Shown in pieces: positions 10,331 through 23,639 of a stretch of DNA of 64,000 nucleotides. The translations under genes and the position numbers were made by a program. This DNA is from Liolophura sinensis. Lineage: Eukaryota > Mollusca > Polyplacophora > Chitonida > Chitonidae. Location of the stretch: NCBI RefSeq assembly GCF_032854445.1, contig NC_088303.1, forward strand, positions 32,063,501 to 32,127,500. The letters are read 5' to 3'. Positions within the stretch are counted from its first letter, which is position 1. Each line of letters starts with the position of its first letter. The notes beneath the pieces were generated by a model. The model saw nothing but the letters and a program-made list of their open reading frames with translations. It searched no databases and was not told where the DNA came from.

Positions 10331-11841
10331 TTAGTCGTTTATCCATTATTGGCAATATTTAGGAGCCAATCTGAATGATTGATGCAGATGCTGCGCTATC
10401 CAATAATACTATCCCCCGTTGATCAGTAGTGGAAAATGTTTAATGCATGCCCAATCCTGTGTAGCAGGTAATGCAGCATATTAAATTTATGTTTATATTA
10501 GAAATGCATCAAAACTGAACATCTACATTTTGTGCTTGAAGCAGGCAAATATAGACATACTCCGAGTTCAGTTCACTGCTTTAGATGTATACATTTTATA
10601 CACTACATGACGGTCCCTGTCAGTTCATTTAGCACCGCAATACACTGTTAGAAAGAAAGCAGTGTATAATATGTATGAGTAAGCCAAAGTTATTAATATT
10701 CAATATCTTCAATTAGATAAACAGTTTATCACTAACACTGACACCTCTGATATACAGACACGTTTTAGTCCTGATTTAATCAGTCAGTTAAATTTATGGT
10801 AACAGATTGACTGAACCCAATTGTTTGAATTAAAATTTCGAAATGTAACCCAGACGGGCTCACGTGCATATGATGCAAAATGCCTGCATGGTATATTTGT
10901 GTGATTTAATAATATTCAAAACACTCCGGGAACAGTTAAATTATATTCCTGTGTATAGCTTTAGATTTTTCTCAAACGTAGTTTTACAGAATATCAACAA
11001 ACACTGCATTTTATTTATCCTCTACTATTTTGTGGATAGTTCGTAAATAATGTTGCCTGGTAACAAAATATAAAATAAACAATACTCATATATACTCGAG
11101 GTAAACGCAGTCGAGCAGAGAAGCAGCTGCATCTGAATTTTGGACTTAAATGACATAAGTCTGATAAGGTGTATGGGAAATATCCATGTCTCAATAACAG
11201 ATTCATATATACAAGGTGTTTTATGTGGTTTAGGGTCAGAGTTATAAACTGCTAACCACACAAATGACCACAGTCAAGATTTGTCCTCTATTTATCACGC
11301 TATACTGGGGCATGTGGCTAGAGTATATACTAGTACCTATAGTTTTCTTTTTATCAGCCGATAAAACAATATCGATATATCACCTATAATTTGCTCCCTT
11401 CTTATCAAGATTTACATTTATGGATACATCAGTGATGGGTCTTGAATGTAAAGATTCAGACAGAAAGTTTCAACGGTTCACTTTTTCTTCATATATAGCC
11501 AACTTACACAGAACCGACTTGAGGTTGCCATCCGTAATTCCTTTGAGGGTTTCCGAATTGGACTTTAAAGTCATCCAGACGAACTCCCCGGGCCTGATTA
11601 GTCCCTCGATATAAGATCTTTAATTTGGTATTTACTTTATCGCTTAGAAATTTATGAACGATAGGATTAGCGTGTAAATATAACCCATTGTGCTTTAAGG
11701 CAATTCTCCTGAACCTAACGGCTTTACTTTTATATATTTCTACAGCTGACAACCAGGGCTATACGGCATTTTCTGTGCGCAAATCTGAATACTCTCTACA
11801 CGCATGTAAATGAGTTTAAACGGCTAAAAGCATGAACTACC

Positions 11842-11920
11842 TGAAAAAAAATAAATAAAAAAAATAAAAAAACACACACACACACACTCACAAGAAAAAC
11901 AAACAAACAAAAAAAAACGG
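11842..11920. repeat. A-rich low-complexity stretch with short (CA)n
   Basis: Runs of A broken by T and then a short CA repeat. It could be the remnant of a retroposon tail, but no body is recognisable on either side. Confidence 0.6.
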
Positions 11921-14900
11921 ATATATAATTCGGCGGTAAAGTTTGCGATGGTTCACTTTATGAAGGTTGCTCTGCTATATACAGCCCCGGGTCAGCTTTG
12001 AAATGAATATTTAAAATCTGTGTGATTAGACAGAAAATAAGAAATCGATAAGGTCCTAGAGGTTTCGCCAGCCTCGTCCGAGTTGTATAAGTGCCCGTTA
12101 CCTTAGGGCTAGGTTCTTGCGGCTTAGATTACTTCAAGGTATATATGTATGCCATGCATTGTTCCTTTGGGAATTTTGTCTTCTATAGCTTGATGCATGT
12201 TAACTGCGAACATCATGGTGAATTTAGATTAGTATGGCCCTAAAATTCCACCAACCACTGAACCAATTTTTATCATTTTGCTGTTACCGTTTCTTTTTTT
12301 CCAAAAAAAAAAAAAAAGATCTCAACAGAACGAACAGAAAAATTTGCGAATGTCGCATAGTATCAGTCTTATACACAAGACACGAAGAACCAACCACTTT
12401 TGAAGTATAGCCTATACTTATACATGGTTATACCTCGGTCTGCATGTTTCACTAACTACATTTGTAGGCGAGCGTTAGTCTTTACAATATATTGCCTTCA
12501 AATTACAAATGTCCGGTATAGTGGTTGGCCTAAATATTTTACTGCAATAATTGCGAATCAAGCATCAGAACATAGTTAGATCATAAAAAAACACGCATAT
12601 ATATTTGTTAGTTTGTAATTTTTTCTTTGTGGTAAAATTATTTTAGGACTTCTCGATACATTTGTCCAATAATGGGGCCTTTAAGGAAGCTCTATACATG
12701 TATATAAGAACGTTATAATCCTTAGAGTAAACAGTTACCTCAAAGAGTGCATACGTACTCGTCACGTTCAGAGAATGACTTATTGACATGCACCCAGTGT
12801 CACTGTTGAACTATCGTGGAGCAATAGTTTGCTGGGTACAAACAGAACTAAAGAAAATTTGAATATACGTTTATGAGTAAATATACATATGTATGTACAT
12901 AGTGAACGTATTTTAATGTAACCTAAAGGCTTACAATTGACATGACATTTAACCTTCCTGTTCAGTGCGACGCTCACTCTAACTCTCGTGTAAAAACCCG
13001 AGTGTAAACGCAAACACGGTTATAAAACTCGTTTGTTAATTAACCGTTAATTCTGGCGTTTCCGCCATAACCCAGATGCATGCATTAGGGAATACCCGAT
13101 ATACATAGTCCTCCAACTGTAAGTTTATAGAAATTCTTATATAACATAAAGTCAAAGAGCAATTCATTTCGACAGGAAAGTATAAAGTATATATACTTTT
13201 ATAGTTCTTTGATGGTCTGCGTAGAACCTTGTTCTGCAAATTGGTCGTGTGATTATTGGCCATGCATGAAGGCACTCGTCCATCATTATAATGGTATTTG
13301 TATATCGACGCTTAGGTTATGGTCTTCTTTGGTCTGTTTAAATAAAGCCGTTATTTTACAAGGTTCATTTTCGGAATAGCGGAGTGGTGACATAATCGGC
13401 GTCGAAAAAATGTGTGCAATTTACAACTGAACAAAGGATTTTTTTTATAACCACTTTATTTGTACTTGCGGTTCAGTTTATCACACATGTACGTGTTGTG
13501 TCGGACTGAGTGTTCTTTTGCATGTTTTTCTTTTTTCTTTGAACTTGAACCTAACCTTTTACCACGCTACTTTCCGTCTTGTGTATCCAGCGAGTCGCCA
13601 TGCAGGCATAAAATAAAAGCCAAGCCTCCGCTGAATGCATGGCAAGCATCTCTGTATATGTCTTACTGTGCGATACGCAGAGTCTTAATTCAAGAGAACA
13701 TAATTAAAAAAAGAGCTGGTGGATGGAAGATATCCTTTATGACATGTCAGGAAGTGTTAAGCATTCCCGGGTAAGAGCGAAAGATACCTATAAGTATGGA
13801 AGACCAGATTGTCCGTTTGTTCAATGTATATAGACGTGAGCGAGCTATTGGACATCAATAAAATAGATGGAACTACAACGTATGGATGCGGACAGGGGGT
13901 GGAGGGAGCGGTTGATATGGAGAGACAGTATCAAGTAAATGTCAATAAACGCCTCAACCACCGAATACACCCCGGGGGGTTGTGTTAACATAGATGTCAC
14001 ATCACACGATACAGTAAATATATATCTATGGTGTTTCATCTGTCTGCATATATATACAAACACATTTTTCTGGTCAATAAATAACAAAAATGCATTTCAC
14101 TGTTCGTCGAAAGCGGTATGTATATATTATGAGAAATCAGCATTATATATTATGAGAGTCTGTGAAATATTTAATGTGTTCATCTCGTATCTACGGGAAG
14201 ATTTGCCTCATTTCTGTGTCGTATAAAGTCATACAAGCTTATCTTTAAATAATCGAGATGTACACGACAAATATACATGTGTATACATGCGTATACAGAG
14301 GATATAAGGAATTACGATTTTATATAACTCATAGAGTTAGAGTGAATAAGAACATGCCGCTGAACGAATGTGCATAAATATCTGGATGGGATGAGGTAAA
14401 ACAGAAATTATTCATGGGCATAATATATATGCATAGCCCCTTAAAGTGTTCACCTTGACCAGTTGTTGTCAAAACCAAGCCTGCAGATGAAATTGAAAGT
14501 CACATATGGAAGACAATGGTAGGCCTATATGTAGGGTTGGTCAGAAATACAGACTGACGGAGTGACAAAAGAGACTCATGTTTGCACATCGCTGTTAATG
14601 ATGATGATACTCGTTAGTTCCGTCTATACACGCGCATGGTTTGAGGTGGAGAGGAAATAGCAGAGCTGAAGTGAATCAGCAACTGAGTTACACATGTAAA
14701 AAAACAAAAAGAAAAGAAAAGGGAAAAGAAACATACCTGTCAAAGACACACGAACTTAATTTGTAAATTATCACTGACCTGTATATAACCGAACACGATA
14801 ATATTTATTCATTATATTTTTGTATGTATTAATATACATAAATTTATACAAATATGAAAAGGACTGTCACAATGACTTCATCTTTATTCCGTTATTTTCA

Positions 14901-16639
14901 CATGTGTCGGCCGGTTATACAACGCGTTATGCAACGAAGTTAAGTAGGCTAAACTGACATAGACATTTCGCTGCGTCATTTGTCGTATTGTTATTGTTTC
15001 AACTGCGAAGATATATACTTGTAAGTAACGCGTCGTCAAGACTTTGAGTCCGCTAAACCCTCTTGATACCCGATTGTGCTTACGTGGAGATGCACAGTAT
15101 AATAAATAAAAGTGTTTAATATGTTTATATATTTAAAAAGATAGTAAATTACAGCAAACACATATAAAAAAAAGATATTAAAATTAAAAAAAAGACCTAC
15201 CAGACTTCCATGGAACCAATTTCGAAGCAGTACAGTTGTTTTCCACGATAATTTCTTTAAAACTGTATTTGAGATATATGTGTATAACCTACATAGATGT
15301 AGATACATTTATTTCCCAAGAGGTGGTGACACTGGGGTACATCGGGTTGTACAGACAGCTTAGGATCATGCTGTGAAATTGTAAGTATACCAGACAAGGA
15401 ACCCAAAGGCCTATACCATGCAACAGCGATGGAGTAGGAAAGGGGAGTTCACTCCGTGTGATGTTGTCCGGAATCTGGTACCGATTGATCGCAATATAAA
15501 CTTCATAAGACGGCTTTATTACAAGGATTATATATAAATATATCAGCATTTTTTTTTCAAGTTGGTCGATCAATCTTTGAATCAGTGTATCGATCATTTA
15601 CATTTACATTTGTTACATCCGCTTGCCCACTACGGGAACTTGGCCATGGTGCATGCGTGTACACTGACTGCATCTTTTGATATATGTATAAATTTATATG
15701 GTGATAAAGATGTCTTTCGAAAAAATTTTATAGTAGCTTCAGGCACATAGTACATGACGAGCAGTGTCAACTAAAGGCATACACTATTTGTCTAACTTGC
15801 ACAATATTGTGAAAGCTCACTTTTTCAGAAAATACATGCCGATTTTCTGCGACAAAAACGGTTAATTTAAGAGATTTTGATGTTCTCCTTTAATTTATGT
15901 TCAGTTCTTTGAACTTTAAAATGGAATTCATGCCTGGAATATCAACTGATTGCTGGGTATCATTGAAAACTGATGACCGCTTCTCCCTTGTGTGTTCAAG
16001 GCTTTATTTCCTATTTGTATAATTTCCTACAAACCTTTGTCTTTGGGAGCTAGAGTTAAACGTTGTTTTGGAAATGGATCTTACGATTATCAGCTTGGAA
16101 CGCCCTTTACGGACTACGAGCGGTATACGAATGTCGGACATGACGCTTATATTTGGACCATCTTTCACTTTCACGAAGATGTTAGTGATTCAAAGCACAC
16201 ATTTGGTTAAATTTAAGGGCAAAGAAAACATTGATATGACACATAAGTCAAATGAAAGACCCTTCGACTCATTTTTTAAGAATATTTTCAACTGAGTCAA
16301 ATGCATTTGAAACATTTGGTTCTGCGGTGAATTTTTCTGACCATGTGGATTGCGTTGAAATCACCACTTAATACAAACAGACTGTTTGACATATATGGAG
16401 CTATGGATGGAGTCAACAAATGGAACATGAAAAAAAAATTATTTTCAACAAAAATTTGGATAAGACATCATTGATACACGCTGAGTCCCAAAGATCACCA
16501 TATAATCGAATGTTTTATAAAACATTTTTTTTAGAAAAATACTAAAAAAATTAATCGAGTAATTTTTGTGGAACAGCGTTTTGTGATCTTCCATCTGACA
16601 AATATTTCAATTTGGTGTTCTCAAGTTTTCATTCTGGGA

Positions 16640-16745
16640 ATTATTTGTTTATTTTGTTTGTTTATTTTGTTCGTTTATTTTGTTTGTTTATTTTTTTCGT
16701 TTATTTATTTCTTTGTTTTTTACTATTTTTCTATTTTTTTACTAT
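16640..16745. repeat. TTTATTTTGTTTG-type short tandem repeat
   Basis: Irregular units of 12-14 bases made of TTTATTTTGTTTG or TTTATTTTGTTCG, decaying into T-rich DNA. The Phe/Ile/Leu-rich open frame across it is a by-product of the repeat. Confidence 0.8.
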
Positions 16746-17379
16746 GTGTTCATCAATATTCCAACTGTGCCATGACGCATAGTCAGGATTGTGTGTGCAT
16801 ATAGATAAGACGGTAACGCTTTTACACTGTTCACGCCATTTTATACTGTATGAGCCTAATCACTATCACCAAAAAATATATATCTTGACGTTTGGCTAAA
16901 AACTCCACCAACATCCACCATGACTGTCACAGATGAAACTAAACATCAATTCAAAAGAAGCAGCGGTCAAAACATCACGTTCGGACAGCGTGATTTAAAG
17001 TTTGATGTTTTCGTTATATCAGATTTTTATATGACTTTTTATCCCTAGCAAGATATGGTTTATTTATTTTCAGAATTATGATTTTGAAATGGAGAATACG
17101 TAACACATAAGTGTTGATGTGAAAACAGCCCTTAATGATTCAGTATTGCAGTGCTTCCTTAGTTTATACAGCTTGTCTTACTTTGATACGGCTTTCTCAT
17201 TTTGCAAACATTGTCTTGTTGCCCATTTGCTGATATTCCAAATTTACACATTTTGTGTGTGTGTGCGTGGGTATGTGGTGGGGAAGGGAAAGGGTGGGGC
17301 GCAGAGGTGTAAGGAAAAGAAAAACGAAGGCCAATTCTGCACCAGATGATGGATCGGTGTGGTTGTGGCGTAATTAAAG

Positions 17380-17790
17380 TTGTCCGTGTTTATTAAGAGC
17401 GGTCAAGACATGTTACCAGACAGATTGGGATGTTATCGGATCTGTGCTCTCTCTGTGTGAGACCCCCAAATACACTCTATCAGTGACCATGATCAGGGTA
17501 TCATGAGAGCGCCGGCTCTGTACGCGAGTCAGTCACGAAGTCCAGCCTTATGGCCGTCTGTATGAATGCCCTGTCCTCAATTACTACTGATTACACGGGA
17601 AATCTTAACTTGAAAATTTCCTGAAGTCGACTGGGTGAATAGAAAAAGGGCACAAAGCGGCTTTCCCCGTCACCGGTTCAAGGCATGTATAACAATGGCG
17701 GCTGTGACAGTGCCGGTATTACGGAGGGCAGTCTGCAGCCAAGATGGCGGAAATGAACAACCGACCCTTTGGCGTCTCTCCTGCTATCAG
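17380..17790. promoter_or_regulatory. Candidate regulatory block (YY1-like motif)
   Basis: The composition is richer in G/C than its flanks. It contains AAGATGGCGG (about 17742-17751), a YY1-type site often near transcription starts, and TCAATTACTACTGATTA (about 17578-17594) with homeodomain-like cores. It could be an enhancer or the start of a non-coding transcript. No exon follows that I can recognise. Confidence 0.2.
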
Positions 17791-18639
17791 GTCAAATACT
17801 CCGTAAAACAATTAATATAAAGTCAGTTCGATAATCGACCCTATATCTTCTTCACACAATCTATTGTTCTCATTTATACGAGATTTAGGACCCTCAGCAA
17901 CAGATAAAAGAGAAGACATCCGTAGTTTTTTTGGTTAATCTTCAATAAAAACAAATTTATTTAAAGCTATAACGGTTTCGCCTGCTCAATTTATGTTCAT
18001 CACTCTTGCCTGCAATCTGATTGTATTCTCTACAATGATAACATATTTCTAACCTATTCACCCGCTCCTTTTATTACTATAGTCTGCTCCGTTTTTCCCG
18101 TGCACTAAACCCGTTCTATAATGAAAGTTTATTAAATCAAAGTCAGCTATTTGAATGGATTGTTCCTGTGAACTCAGATAAAGGGCGCGTGTGAAATAGA
18201 CACCTTGTATTGCTGTTAACGCGCATGCTCCAATGTTCTGTTTCCGGACACATAACAATAGATCTTACTTGTTAACAATGTAAGCACAAAAAACTGTTAT
18301 CGCAGACTACATTTTCTTGTGCGTATTTGCATAATTAAGGCGACCCTGTGTTCGCACACGTGATCATCTCCATAGAGGAGCCTGGCAGTGATATTGTCAA
18401 CCGTCACCCCGGGGACACACGGCCTTTTGATTGGTCATTGTGAGACCAGCCTTTGGATATCTCGTGCGTGTGCTCTTATGGGGCTACCCTGACTTTCCCT
18501 TTCATGTGATTCTTTCTTTTACGCCACTCTCAGCAATAAAACAGATACTGTCTATCACATGTATATACGTTCATTCATTCATACATACATACAAACACAC
18601 GCATATAGGTAGACACTCCACCTACACGTATAGACCAGA

Positions 18640-19820
18640 TGAGTCATATGTTGACCTTGTGAGGACGTGTCTTCCCTCTTATAATGGAACAGTTCTATAA
18701 TAAAACGTGATTTGTTGAGAACATTTCTTGTATGGACCAGAACGGTGATATTTCGTATGTTTCTGAGTGTGTCTTCGCACCTCATTTATAGACCAATCAG
18801 GTGCTGTATTGTGGTTTTTTGAGGACCTCTTGTCAGCACATTCATGGTGCACTGCGGTGCTTCATCGTGGTTTTGTGAGAGGAAGTCTTGTTATGGATAA
18901 ATTCGACGCCATGATCTGATCTTTGATAACAATTTAATGCTTTATGTATATCGTGTTTTATAGTGAGAACATAGCCTTGTCAATACGCTTAAGGATCAAT
19001 TCAGTGCTGTATTATGGTTTTGTGAGGACTTGTCTTGTAAATACACTTAAGAACCACTTGGGGATGTTGGTGTGCTCTTATTAGGACATATATTGATAAC
19101 ATATTTATGGATCAATTCGGGGCTTGTATCGTGGTTTTGTGAGAGCCTCTTGTCAGCGCATTCATGGTCCACTTCGGTACTTCATCGTGGTTTTGTGAGA
19201 ACATGTCATGGATAATTTCGGCGCCATGATTTGATCTTTGATAACAATTTAATGCTATATGTATACTGTGTTTTATGATCAGAACATGTCTTGTCAATAC
19301 ACTTACGGATCAATTCAGTGCTGTGTTGTGGTTTTGTGAGGACATGTCTGGTAAATACAGTTAAGAGCCACTTGGGGATGTTGGTGTGGTTTTATTAGTA
19401 CATATATTGTTAACATATTTATTGATGGATTCTGTGCTGTATCGTGGTTTTGTGAAAAGATGTCTTGTAAACCATTTGGGTATGTGTTGTGGTTTTATTA
19501 GTACATATATTGCTAACATACTTATGGATCAATTCGGTGCTGTATCGTGGTTTTGTGAGAAGATGTCTTGTCAATACACTTATGGACCGCTCAGGGATGT
19601 TGTTGTGGTTTCATTAGTACATATTATATTGTTAACATACTTATGGATCAATTCGGGGTTACATCGTGGTTTTGTGGGTTGATTTATTTATGTGATTGGT
19701 GTTTTACGCCATACTCAAGGATATTTTACTCGTGGTTTTGTGATTTGATTAATTTATTTGATAGGTATTTTACACCATACTCAAGAATATTTCATTCGTG
19801 GTTTTGTGAGAACATGTATT
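18640..19820. repeat. Complex tandem array, ~60-bp subunits in a ~320-bp higher-order unit
   Basis: The subunit is built around 'TATGGATCAATTCGGTGCTG' plus 'ATCGTGGTTTTGTGAG', followed by 'ATGTCTTGT'. A larger unit repeats: the CCTCTTGTCAGC block occurs at 18826 and 19146 (320 bp apart), and the CCACTTGGGGATGTTGG block at about 19054 and 19368 (about 314 bp apart). Copies are diverged, with the left end before 18.8 kb most decayed. The right end merges with two SINE 3' tails. Open frames here are repeat artefacts. Confidence 0.85.
19684..19800 (-). mobile_element. Two SINE 3' tails in tandem within the array
   Basis: The stretches beginning TGATTGGTGTTTTACGCC (19693) and TGATAGGTATTTTACACC (19759) are two reverse-oriented copies of the 3' end of the SINE seen complete at 24.2 kb. 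They lie 66 bp apart and each is followed by the array phrase CGTGGTTTTGTG. A SINE tail seems to have been incorporated into the tandem array and duplicated with it. Confidence 0.7.
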
Positions 19821-20229
19821 GTTAGCGCAAAGTTCCGTTCACAGAGACTTTGTCAATTCCTTCCTCCTCACAACTTGTTGGGCCTTGGTGACCATATAAA
19901 GGGGGTCGACGTGTGTTTTCACAAAACAGTCGAAATTGTCGCTTTTCTGTCAAATGGTCTGATTTCAGCAATCTGATTCGAATGTCAAATTGTACTATGT
20001 AGTGAACTGTCCAAATTGCATTTTTGAGTAAACTGTCTAAATTGTTTTCAGGAACTGTCCAAATCGTTGAGGAAGCTGAATCAATCAGCCTATCAAGCTA
20101 TGCTCTGACAAGAACTAATACATCGAACAAAGGAAATTTTGATAATGCGAAGAAGCACCTCATTATCCATGTAACGCAGCCCAGAATATGCAGTCATTCA
20201 GAATTCACCACGGAATCTCTTATTCATCG

Positions 20230-20530
20230 CTAGAGCGGAAGTTGTCAAAATGACCGAATACAGGTGCGTAGTCACGTGACTTCAGGTACACTGCTCATCA
20301 CAGATCAAAGCAAGCCGCACTGTTCTCAGTGCTGATTGGCTGGCGGCTTCAAAGGCTGTCTCAGGTCCGGTCAGTTCTGTACGTGTTGTGTAGAAAGGAC
20401 TGAGGGATTTGAAACAAAGTGAAATGTCAGACTGTCTTCAGCTGAAAGTCTCTCTCTTTATCTCTGTCTTGTCCCAGTCTGAATACACTAAAACACCAGA
20501 CGATCGGCCAGCCATTTAAAGAGTCGTGTC
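20230..20530. promoter_or_regulatory. Candidate promoter-like or enhancer patch
   Basis: Contains TCACGTGAC (E-box, about 20272), ATCAAAG (TCF/LEF-like, about 20304) and a CCAAT-type ATTGGCTGG (about 20334). It could be the promoter of an unseen transcript, but no TATA box or clear exon follows. Confidence 0.2.
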
Positions 20531-21419
20531 GGATTAAACCCCAGTGTTAACTCAAATGCTAATTTACCGATGAAGTGTTGGAGAAATGAATGAAAAATAC
20601 AAAAAAATGATAGGACTTGCTCAACACGAGTTTCACAATTCTGTAACTCTAACAATTTTTATGCTAGTTAAGTTACATTTCTTGGGATTAAATTAGATAA
20701 AGTTTATCGTCCATCGTGCAGAAAACAACTTCACTCGCCTTCTGAAATTGCACACATAATGGGTATATTTTTAACTTGTGTCAGTATAAAACAACGGAGG
20801 ATTAAATCGAAAGAATAAAACCCATGTTATGCCAGGAAATTTACAATTTTGTTACTCACATTTTCGGTTAAAGTTACGGTACAGACATTAAATGCCAAAA
20901 ATTTAAAAGTATCATGAACGAGGAAACCATTTAAATACCTGTTGAATATTGTACCATAAATGTGTTTTTATCACTAATTTGGTTGTAGGCCTAATAACAT
21001 CAACTGGGGCGAAGTGCTCAGTGTTTTTCATGTGATCCGTGTTTACAGTTTTGTTCTGTCCTGAATAGAGGATAAACCCACCAAGAGGACCACCAAGCGA
21101 GCGTGTGTACATGGTGTCAGTTCAGCCGGTAAGCTTGTGTAAATGAGTATCTTCTTATAATAAGGTATATAGACTCTCAATATTGCGGGTCCCGTTTTCT
21201 CAGAGTGGCGTTCTCAGAGTTGCATGGGTGCTCCGCTCGAAGAGTGGACGGCAGCTTAGCGAATCCTATTACTGCTACCCTGTGAAGTTCGAAAGGTGTC
21301 TTTATTGCTTATTTCTCCTCTGTCATTCGTCTCTATTTCACGGTCTTTGTTCGACCACACATCAAAAGCCGAGTTAACCCTGCGATGGCATTGTGCGAAC
21401 AGTCTTTAGCACGTTTCAA

Positions 21420-21740
21420 ATTTGTAAGTCAACTCGGAGTTCTGCTTGAGACTGGAAACAATATGGAGATATGGGCCGTGCGCCTCAAAGGCGCTGCGTG
21501 CCCACAAACAAACTGGCATTATTATCGGGCGTGAATGCCCATTTAGGGAGAGCCTTTCTTGAAGGCAAGTGTCAGTGTTAAATGGACGGCTTGTGAAAGG
21601 CTTTCTCGTATGTCACTTGTATAGAAACCGCTCGTCATTAGACGCTGTCACCTCTTAGGCTCTCACACAGATGAGCTAAGGGCGGGGCACCTCACATCAA
21701 ACCGCGCACTCTCAAATGAACAGTCAAACATCGCGCGCCC
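21420..21740. promoter_or_regulatory. Candidate conserved element, GC-balanced
   Basis: About 300 bp of balanced composition in AT-rich surroundings, ending just before a TA tract at about 21756. There is no convincing open frame. The block-like change in composition is the only evidence. Confidence 0.18.
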
Positions 21741-22837
21741 AATGAAAAGAAAGAAATATATATATATATATTTATATATATATATATATTACCAGTGAGC
21801 GGTGTTGAAGAGAAGTATAGCGACCAGGACTGTGGGTGATTGATCTATAATAAAAACGAAGAGTGTAAAATGGAGCTCTTTGGCTTATTCACTCTTAGAG
21901 AGGTGCATGTGTCAAGCTGCAAGACAAACAATAAGTAAAGGCTATAAGTACGAAGAGCACAGTGGCGTCTGCTTCACTTTCTGCCAACACAACCTTTATG
22001 CTCACTTAATCCCAGCAGTTTTATTAAAAAGCTGTTCATATACAGTGGTTTTGTGTGAGTCGGTGTGAAAGCAATCTGTTTTTGCAAGGAGTGTGTTTGG
22101 TGGGGAGACAGCATTTGAAGGCGGGGAATATTTGAATGGGACATTTGAACAAAGTTTGTTTGTGAAAGAACAGGTGTGCTGTTACTGTATGTTGGTCTAC
22201 ATAACCGTCGACATCAACAGAGGCGTGTCACTAACATATGCATCGGGGCCTCCTTCGGATCGCTCAATGGGTCTTATTTATGGACCAATGTAAGAACGTG
22301 AAGATGTATGACGAACAGTTTACATGGGGAGACGAATAAACTTCATCATGAGAGGCTGAACATTTATGCTGAACTCTGAAGTCTGTAAAGTTGTAATACT
22401 AAGTTTCATGCTGGTTCACTTGCGGAAGTTAGGCAATTGACTGAGGTGTATTTGATGAATAAGTGTCCGTGTTATTTGTTTATTCAAAGAAACATGTTCA
22501 ATCCTTTTTGGTTAAACCTCATTGTTTTGACGTCCCTCTTTCACATCCTCTAACTTAATGCTTATTGTTCACGCTGTTTCGGTTGGATGCTTCTTGGGTT
22601 TCTGGTTATTGCCGGTGGTACTGCCGTCTCCTCTACCCATGAATCTAATATTCGTTATATACGTGAAACGAACACGAGATTAAACATCTACACGCTCTCC
22701 GTTTTCACTGTCTACACTATTTTTGAAATATTGATATTTTTGTACTAGCCTGGCGATTGAAGTCTATTTCTGATTACAAAATGTATCAATATGATCCCCA
22801 CATTCGCGGGGGGACAGACTGTAAATTGTTTCCCACA

Positions 22838-22985
22838 ATTCATTTATTTATTTGATTCGTGTTTTTAAGAATATTTTCACTTAAATAGGAATGTAGCCAG
22901 CATTATGGTTGGAGGAAACTGAGCAGTCCGTGGGGGAGGGTGGATGGCTGGGAAGTACCCACGATCACCCACAGGTTGTGTGTCT
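22838..22985 (-). mobile_element. Decayed SINE copy, tRNA-like head missing
   Basis: Read on the minus strand, this has the A-rich tail (TTTATTTATTTGATT on +), the decayed tail motif and the 'CCAGCATTATGG..GGAGGAAAC' body shared with the full copy at 24.2 kb. It stops near the '..CACAGGTTG' part of the body. Substitutions and an indel are numerous, so it is an old copy. Confidence 0.7.
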
Positions 22986-23639
22986 AATAGAACTGTCACG
23001 ATTTTGCTCTATAAAACGCTGGCTACATGTATACGCATTATCTACACATAAATATTGATGCAAGTTGGAAGAAAAATCTAAAACTGAAATTGAAACGCAC
23101 CTTGTGATATATGCTACCTTGTCGCATCTCTCTTACCTGAGCCCAGGCTTCATTATATACACGTGGTACGTCTGTACACCGAAATAATCGGGCCCTGTTA
23201 AGCTACACCAAACACAACAAGGGGAAGCGAAAAGAGCGATTAAATTAACATGTATATTCAATCTCCCGCTTCATCATGGAGGGAGCATTTTTTTCTCTCC
23301 TAAAATAGCTGACTTACCTTTGCCGATAGGGGGCGTGCGATTAGTGCCCACATGAGCGGACCTTTGCGAAGACTATGTCAAACGGAAACTTGTAAAAGAA
23401 GCCTGAAGTTGAGCTGGTCTACTGGATGGGGTGTTAAAAGAGATCAAAGGGCTTTGGGTTTAGCCCCTCCGGTTAGCGGGTTGTTGTTATGCCTTTCTCA
23501 CCTACCGTTTGAAAGTTTACCTCGCCAATTTAGCGGGGAACCGAAAACGTGTGTTAGGAACATTGGTGGAACATTAGCACATGCTTGTGTCATGTGACAA
23601 CTCCGTGGGTTCCCAGCCATACACCTGTACACAGTGGTG

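Larger units (their letters stand above)
10331..17379. other. Gene-free flank downstream of Irx
   Basis: I see no coding exon, RNA gene or full mobile element here. The longest open frames (about 60-104 codons) have random composition and no recognisable motif. It contains A-rich low-complexity DNA near 11.84-11.92, 12.30 and 14.70 kb, a T-rich repeat at 16.64-16.75 kb, and a TACATGTA word at 12695-12702. Confidence 0.6.
19831..22837. other. Gene-free stretch with two candidate regulatory patches
   Basis: No coding exon is recognisable. GC-balanced patches at 20230-20530 and 21420-21740 are noted separately. A (TA)-rich tract occurs at about 21756-21790. Confidence 0.5.
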
